From NCBI RefSeq assembly GCF_000003815.2, contig NC_049990.1, positions 16,707,658 through 16,771,657 on the forward strand: 64,000 bases of DNA, given 5' to 3'. The notes beneath the pieces were generated by a model, which saw only the letters and a list, made by a program, of their open reading frames with translations, searched no databases and was not told the DNA's origin. This document shows positions 60,701-64,000 of this stretch, piece after piece (position 1 is the first letter of the stretch; each line of letters begins with the position of its first letter). Origin of the DNA: Branchiostoma floridae (lineage: Eukaryota > Chordata > Leptocardii > Amphioxiformes > Branchiostomatidae). The position numbers were made by a program, and so were the translations under genes.

Positions 60701-63420
60701 ACATGTTTAGAATGCTATGTTTTCGGAAGGGTAACACACACACATCCATGCTGCTTTATGATGTATATATGTATAAAGCATGAAAGTTCATCTGTGATGG
60801 TAAACGACACTTTGAAAGACGACTGAACTTACCCAAATTTTCACGGAGTGGACCTGTCTACTGCTACATCCGTGATGTGACACCAGAGGCACGTGATTAA
60901 AGCAATGGGTCGTAAGTGATGGACAACTGGTGACGGGGGACGACACAGGTTATCTTGGACTGACCACCCGTTGCTAAAGAATTGGCACTTTAATTTCATT
61001 TATGATATGGGAAATTTGGTATCAATAACACTATTTTAGCATGAAAGTGATGGCATTTTTTCATGCTAACAATTTCTATATGTATCGAATGCAGGTTCCA
61101 TCGAAGGCCATTAACTCCATATTGGACATGGTGAACGGCAATGCCGACCTTCAAAGCGTCCTACAAGGTCAAGCTTCGGAGTTGTCCACCATCTTACAGC
61201 AGTACCAGACCAGGTTAGGTAAGGTAGAGGGCGACGTCTCAAACATCAAAGACGAGGTGAATCAACTAGAAAAAGCGATGACCAATCAAAAGGCGCAACT
61301 GGACGACGTCACAACACGGGTCGATGACGAATTCAGTGACGTGAGGGCCGCAATAGGTGACGTCAGGACTTCTGTTGATGACGTTAAGGAAGACTTGACG
61401 AAAGTCAAACAGAAGCTACTAGAAGCGCCACCTGGCAGCCCCAAGTCAACACCAGGTAAGTCATGTTCTTCAACGTCTGCCATAATTTATTTCAGAGGGC
61501 ACACAAGGACAAGCGAGTAATTGATGTCAAAGTAGGCCATATTAAAATACTTAGTGCACGAATGATCATATGTAATGGGCAAATTAGCTTTTTTTCCTGT
61601 GTTTAAAAAAGGTGTATAGTTTAAAATAGAGTTTTAGCATAGAGTACATACACCTGATTCAGACACCATAGAAAACAGCAACGCTTTGAGAGGAATTGTG
61701 GACTTATTCTGGGCGAACCTCCCGAAATAACGATGATGCACAACACCTACACACTACTCACGTTACAACGCTATGCCACAGGTGCCAGTATTAGCTGCAA
61801 GAACACCCTGCAAGAGTACCTGGACAAGGAGAAGCTACCAAAACCAAAGTACGTGAGGATCGAAGGTGAAGGAGCGAACGCAGGGCAACCTCCCTTCAGT
61901 TACAGGGTGGTATTGCAGTACAAGAACTCCCTCTGTCGGCCGGAGGGTGGATTTGCATCCAAGAAAGTCGCCATCCAAAAGGCGTGTGAGTTAGCCCTGC
62001 AGAGGTTGGGACAGTCACACTTAACGAAGGGTATGGACTATATCAGTTTATTCTTGGTAGCCCTGAGCCTTTGTATCTTGCATGTTTATTTTTCATATGA
62101 CAGCAACTATCTTTGTGAAGGAATTAGCAATCTACCGGTTCTATGACGTCCCTTTATATAGATCACGTGACTTGGTGATCAGTGGACCAAACGTTGCAGG
62201 AAGTTTGTTGCGTCCTCCGTCTACACGCAAGACTTGAATTCCTACTGAAAGAGCAGGTTCTTCTGAACCCATGAAATGAATTCTTCGTACTTTGTATAGA
62301 TCATGTGACTAGGTGAACAGTACTAGTGGACCAAACGTTGCAGGAAGCTTGTGCCGTCCTCCGTCTACATGCATTCAAAATCTAAAACCAATAAGAAAAA
62401 AAAATTGTTCTTTAACATTTGCAAAACCTTTTCTTACAGATCCAACACACTTTAGAGCTGAACTTCAGGAGTACCTAAAGAAACAAGGTCAAGATCCCGA
62501 CATCGAAGTTATTCAGGACGAACAGGGTTTCTCCGCTCAGGTCAGGATGATTGGCAGGGCAGAATTTCCTCAAGGTGAGAAAATGCTTTGGGACCACATC
62601 CCTTACACTACAGCGCCACCTAGCAATGCTAGTGAGAATTGCTGTAATGAGAGATACACAGTCATTACTCCCTCGAGGAAGAAAGCAGAAAGAGCTAATA
62701 TCCAAGCAGATCTAACAGTGGCATGAGTATCAAAAGCTGGCCAAGGAGTAGAGGAACTACTCGGATGCCATTGTAGGATCTGCTTCGAAATTGAAATAAG
62801 AGGTACCTAAACTTTAGGAGGTATTTGCCACTGGAAAGACGTAATGAGCCACTTTAATATATCTGATGCACATCTATGCACGTGAAAAGTGCCGGGAAAC
62901 TCTAGTTTTGATATTGTATTGACCAAGGAGAAGTTAACATGACTGGACTAAATAGAAATAAGAAAAGTTTCCTATTCGTCATGCGTAGCATGGGCATCAC
63001 TTTATTCGTCTTCCGATAAAGCGATGCGAAAAACGCCATCTAAAGCCTTAAGGCGAAAGAAGAATCAGCGAACTATTCATCTGTCTCATATCCGCGGTAC
63101 TTATAATACATGTATAAGATATGATGACGCCACTCAAGTCTCTTAACCAATAGCTGTGCACGATAAAAAGAAAATGGCTCCAAAGCGAACCACTAGAATT
63201 CCTAATCCATTCCAGTTGGAGTTATTTGTCATTTGTGCCCCATACAGGAGATACCAGCAGCACAAAGAAAGAGGCAGAACAGAGCGCCGCAGAGAAAGCC
63301 CTCCTCGCCTTAGGTTTACCGCTGCCAATTTTAGTGCGTCCCAGACAAACAAGTCCCAAACATGGAGCGAACGCATCCAACAAGGTCAAAGACGACACGA
63401 AAACGACAAGTAAGAAATAA
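42494..63420 (+). CDS. CXorf38-like HEPN protein with coiled coil and two dsRNA-binding domains (9 exons)
   Basis: Model: join(42494..42691, 58173..58289, 59204..59332, 59796..59951, 60356..60532, 61095..61455, 61782..62030, 62440..62574, 63248..63420), 564 residues, all GT-AG with matching phases (0,0,0,0,0,1,1,1). Residues 1-200 match the CXorf38 family: GYKNWLRVGLALL, CKDCKSWRQELATHY, IYWTNCTPNKWSKEPWEVAK joined to VFMPRGQ, LLNFLVHCKC, and the HEPN motif VTEVRNRTMHS (R153, N154, H158). Residues 205-380 are a heptad-rich coiled coil. Residues 387-456 and 467-532 are dsRBDs (NTLQEYL...ASKKVAIQKACELALQRL; FRAELQEYL...STKKEAEQSAAEKALLAL). HEPN folds are commonly metal-independent RNases and dsRBDs bind duplex RNA; a dsRNA-triggered role is inferred. 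The last exon may instead splice at 63410. Linkage of exon 1 across 15.5 kb rests on family order and phase. Confidence 0.82.
42692..44235. other. first part of HEPN gene intron 1
   Basis: Contains a fragment at about 42745-42800 (CAGTATGCAAAAATTCTAGG and following) that is inverted at 52310-52370, so it is a dispersed repeat. The piece at 43260-43300 resembles 10855-10890. No exon is supported. Confidence 0.5.
44236..44420 (-). mobile_element. (GAAT)n microsatellite attached to a LINE 3' end
   Basis: About 95 bases of GAAT repeats, then ATGTTTTATTTGATCAACGT, the complement of a CR1/L2-type 3' terminus. Only the tail and a short stretch of 3' UTR are visible. Confidence 0.6.
44807..45084. 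mobile_element. 278-bp palindromic MITE just downstream of POMK
   Basis: Ends CACATCTTGGTCACGGAGAAT and the exact inverse ATTCTCCGTGACCAAGATGTG. The inner arms CTAGTCTCGATCTCGCGAGAG / CTCTCGCGAGATCGAGACTAG also pair. It lies within 25 bases of the POMK stop codon, so it probably lies in the 3' UTR. Confidence 0.9.
45105..49783 (-). CDS. POMK: protein O-mannose kinase (2 exons)
   Basis: Model on the minus strand: join(49783..49418, 45833..45105), phase 0 intron, 364 residues (human protein about 350). Residues 8-25 form a signal anchor (VVSLLLILLFLYLLNNIY), so the kinase domain faces the ER lumen. Family motifs in order: CPPGSFRLATMETCMPWLGC, LASGGTKK joined to VYNATWKGHTVAYNNL, HNSPVGTRVMCD, NDLDDIPEVN, FDAPEQ, PPYDEKSDIWRIP, GSDVVRSHL and PKQRPSA. 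POMK phosphorylates the O-mannose of the GalNAc-GlcNAc-Man glycan on alpha-dystroglycan, allowing matriglycan extension. The intron holds two transposons. The gene lies within intron 1 of the plus-strand HEPN gene. Confidence 0.93.
45834..47060. other. POMK intron, part without a recognised element
   Basis: 45850-46520 looks like an old LINE 3' fragment (ACATACAAGTAGATGG-type sequence) without coding capacity. Nothing else is supported. Confidence 0.4.
47061..49080. mobile_element. DNA transposon copy E1 (AAGCCCCGGTCACAAGAATCG family)
   Basis: Ends AAGCCCCGGTCACAAGAATC, GTACGA and the exact inverse TCGTACGATTCTTGTGACC, GGGGCTT. Without the nested element at 47266-48208 it is about 1.07 kb and matches E2 (50174-51275) in inverted orientation. 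Many ATCGTACGA motifs occur in the arms. No transposase remains. Confidence 0.9.
47266..48208. mobile_element. 943-bp piggyBac-like MITE nested in E1
   Basis: CCCTCATCCGACCGT at the left end and its inverse at the right, flanked by TTAA (47262-47265 and 48209-48212). Near both ends it has ATGGGGTCATTTTTGACCCC, itself a palindrome; a third copy is at 47460. The other copy, E2, keeps an unbroken TTCTTTAACCAACCAAATG (reverse complement near 51065), proving the TTAA duplication. Confidence 0.93.
49109..49323. mobile_element. MITE (TACTGTAAATGCAGACACTTTCG family), copy 2
   Basis: Begins TACTGTAAATGCAGACACTTTC and ends AATTTACAGTA with a CGCGG/CCGCG-rich body. Same family as 26812-27005; one end of a third copy is at about 50050-50087. 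It lies 95 bases from POMK exon 1. Confidence 0.8.
50174..51275. mobile_element. DNA transposon copy E2 (AAGCCCCGGTCACAAGAATCG family)
   Basis: 1.1 kb with the same terminal inverted repeats as E1, flanked by TTA on both sides (50171-50173 or nearby, and 51275-51277). It is inverted relative to E1, so E1 and E2 bracket POMK exon 1 and its upstream region. Confidence 0.9.
51300..51470. repeat. 34-bp minisatellite, about 5 copies
   Basis: Monomer GCCAGGCTAACATTCCATAC followed by ATGCCTGGGAACAT; spacing of the CTAAC anchor is 34 bases. Confidence 0.9.
51715..51805. repeat. (TG)n microsatellite
   Basis: About 90 bases of GT/GA repeat. Confidence 0.95.
51830..53119. other. part of HEPN gene intron 1, dispersed repeats only
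   Basis: Short direct repeats (CCTTTAGTA(T/C)ATGCCATGAAAA three times near 51820-51925, CTATCAGTTGAC twice near 52022-52080), G-runs at 52275 and 52434, and the inverted copy of the 42745 repeat at 52310-52370. The 5' end of the LINE to the right could lie anywhere after 52750. Confidence 0.5.
53332..55250 (+). pseudogene. LINE ORF2 N-terminal part: 2A-like peptide, AP endonuclease, start of RT
   Basis: Near residues 84-98 it has MFVLLLSGDIHTNPGPED, a 2A-like NPGP motif (53599-53625). The endonuclease follows at once: HININSLRNKV, ISETHLDNG, GGGVALYVKDNI, GCIYRPPNA, ALGDYNINW, TCIDLIFTNR, GYTDHNLI. All the family catalytic blocks are present (N, E, D, D, H). The RT begins LPPCKSTGFDNID and is cut by the frameshift near 55160. 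Homopolymer sequencing error is possible, in which case it would be an intact gene. Confidence 0.9.
55160..56542 (+). pseudogene. LINE ORF2 C-terminal part: reverse transcriptase and tail
   Basis: RT motifs: LLPALSKLLEKV, YQHAYKRQHST, LLDFSAAFDVVNH, GVPQGSCLGPLLFCVYTNDL, catalytic YADD (55673-55684), LNVDKTKSMVIG, KLLGMLMDQQLTW. The tail LQNKAARLVL is typical of CR1/L2. The frame is lost again at the G run near 56345; after it RLPKPKTSAATRTFLYRCVK, then SYNSLP continues to a stop at about 56540. Confidence 0.9.
56932..57512 (-). mobile_element. mariner-type element, internally deleted
   Basis: Long inverted ends CGAGGGGCGGTCAATAAGTA and the inverse TACTTATTGACCGCCCCTCG, flanked by TA (56930-56931 and 57513-57514). 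On the minus strand it encodes the transposase N-terminus (CRAMIRFLYLKGRTPKKIFD, then EMKETYGDD) and, after a frameshift, HREFKHGQKS. The middle of the transposase with the catalytic Asp residues is deleted, so the copy is dead. Confidence 0.9.
57660..57985. promoter_or_regulatory. cluster of TGACGT (CRE/ATF-like) sites around a gap
   Basis: TGACGTC, ATGACGTAA, TTGACGTAA on the left of the gap and ATGACGTCAT, TTACGTCAT, TATGTCATCG, TGCGTCA on the right. They lie 200-500 bases upstream of HEPN gene exon 2, so an alternative promoter is conceivable. No experimental support. Confidence 0.25.
57705..57804. other. assembly gap (100 N)
   Basis: A standard-size gap. Sequence on both sides ends/starts with TGCTTA, so the true gap could be zero or negative. 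Confidence 1.
58297..58600 (+). mobile_element. tRNA-derived SINE
   Basis: RNA polymerase III box A (TGGCGCAACCGGCAGGGTG) and box B (GGTTCTGAGTTCGAATCTG) lie about 40 bases apart. They are followed by a body with TCACTTCACTTAGGTGAAAA, TACCTAGCTTCGGTTAGGGC, AGGACGTTAAATGGAGGTCC and CACGTTAAAGAACCCACCA. That is the layout of a metazoan SINE with a conserved central domain. It lies in HEPN gene intron 2. Confidence 0.8.
59796..59951 (+). CDS. HEPN gene exon 4: catalytic-motif exon
   Basis: 52 codons beginning VTEVRNRTMHSADLTFSQQ. The R-N-x3-H core fits the HEPN Rx4-6H RNase motif, with a polar residue after Arg. It is followed by a second amphipathic helix (MSTLLSLMRDPTLGS) and AAQKAADEISK. Confidence 0.85.
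60075..60252. repeat. (CTCTGA/CT)n low-complexity tract
   Basis: CT-rich repeat in the intron between HEPN gene exons 4 and 5; its open frame is an artefact. Confidence 0.9.
61782..63420 (+). CDS. HEPN gene exons 7-9: tandem dsRNA-binding domains
   Basis: Exon 7 (61782-62030) encodes all of dsRBD 1. Exons 8 (62440-62574) and 9 (63248-63420) share dsRBD 2, split before its basic third region (STKKEAEQSAAEKAL). Both third regions keep the KK pair that contacts the RNA backbone in this family. The tail is basic (KHGANASNKVKDDTKTTSKK). Confidence 0.85.
62156..62371 (+). repeat. direct duplication between the two dsRBD exons
   Basis: TATAGATCA(C/T)GTGACT, GTGGACCAAACGTTGCAGGA and CGTCCTCCGTCTACA occur at 62156-62228 and again at 62295-62371, spaced about 140 bases. 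Confidence 0.85.
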
Positions 63421-64000
63421 CACATTAATCCAACACCAAGTTTGTCGCCGAACTTTGGCGGCCGTTCCTACCAGCCATCTTCAGTAATTAATTTGACCCA
63501 AATTCGTATAGAGGTTGGGACGGGGAGAAAGAAGCTACATTTATAGTGGCCGGGATTTCTTACGATGGCCTCACCTCAAGAAGGTACCGGCCACCACTAC
63601 CCCCCTGGCCCAACCTCTGCTTGAATACCACTTTCCTGACACGCACTGTTCTTGGGATCATGTGACGTCAGGAAAGGGTCAAAGGGTACCCGTAGGTCTA
63701 TATCTACCGCCGTCCCGATTCACACCGCAACACAGGAGACCTTCTTTATAAATACGGAGGAGCACCAAGTTTCAAGAAAAGAAACGCAGTTTGTCAGACC
63801 TTTATACCTAATTCCTCATGACCTCAATGAAAAGATTAATGCAGCTCGGTTTGAGCTTTTCATGAATAAACAAATGAGACACATTGATGTGTTTGGTCTA
63901 TGCAAACCAACACTTTGTTGTGCTTTTTGGTGTATGTAAAGGTATATTTTTTTGTCTCAACATCTGATTCTTGCTCATGTTTCAGCTGTTGTAAGTAGGG
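63421..64000 (+). other. 3' flank of the HEPN gene
   Basis: Probable 3' UTR with GAATAAAC at about 63864. A stretch at 63511-63580 reads WDGEKEATFIVAGISYDG in one frame, but no matching splice sites were found. A possible acceptor (CATGTTTCAG) at 63985 could begin another exon beyond the window. Confidence 0.4.

Overview
Eukaryotic genomic DNA, most likely a lancelet (Branchiostoma-type invertebrate chordate). The evidence is short exons with GT-AG introns, very dense inverted-repeat MITEs, two APE-type non-LTR retrotransposons (one with a 2A-like peptide), a tRNA-derived SINE with a long conserved body, and orthologues of chordate genes (POMK, CXorf38, an intracellular lipid-binding protein). 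This is inferred from content only. There is no sign of prokaryotic or viral origin. Two N gaps (22661-22859, 57705-57804) show a draft assembly.

Layout. 1-4.4 kb: tetranucleotide microsatellites around a foldback element. 4.5-8.0 kb (+): a four-exon type II membrane C-type lectin with a degraded collagen-like stalk. 8.0-11.3 kb: no gene. 11.3-22.1 kb and 28.4-37.7 kb: two diverged copies of one tandem duplication, each carrying a five-exon FABP/CRABP-type gene (+). Each copy later gained its own transposon insertions. Between them are a decayed 4 kb non-LTR element (-), a MITE and the last exon of an unrecognised Cys-rich single-pass membrane protein. 38.7-40.8 kb: a 2.1 kb foldback element with another transposon inserted in one arm.

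42.5-63.4 kb (+): a nine-exon gene whose modelled 564-residue product joins a CXorf38-like HEPN region (intact R-x4-H motif), a coiled coil and two dsRNA-binding domains. Its first intron is about 15.5 kb. That intron holds a complete protein O-mannose kinase gene (POMK, two exons) on the opposite strand, two inverted copies of a DNA-transposon family (one with a nested TTAA element), a nearly intact CR1/L2-type retrotransposon and a mariner remnant.

The most interesting system is the HEPN + dsRBD protein. It pairs a predicted RNase fold with double-stranded-RNA recognition, an arrangement that suggests a dsRNA-responsive effector. The second theme is transposon palaeontology. Two insertions are proved by empty sites preserved in the other arm or copy of the host repeat, and one FABP-like gene has had its intron-2 acceptor and exon-3 start tandemly quadruplicated. 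No genes look co-regulated as an operon; the loci are independent.
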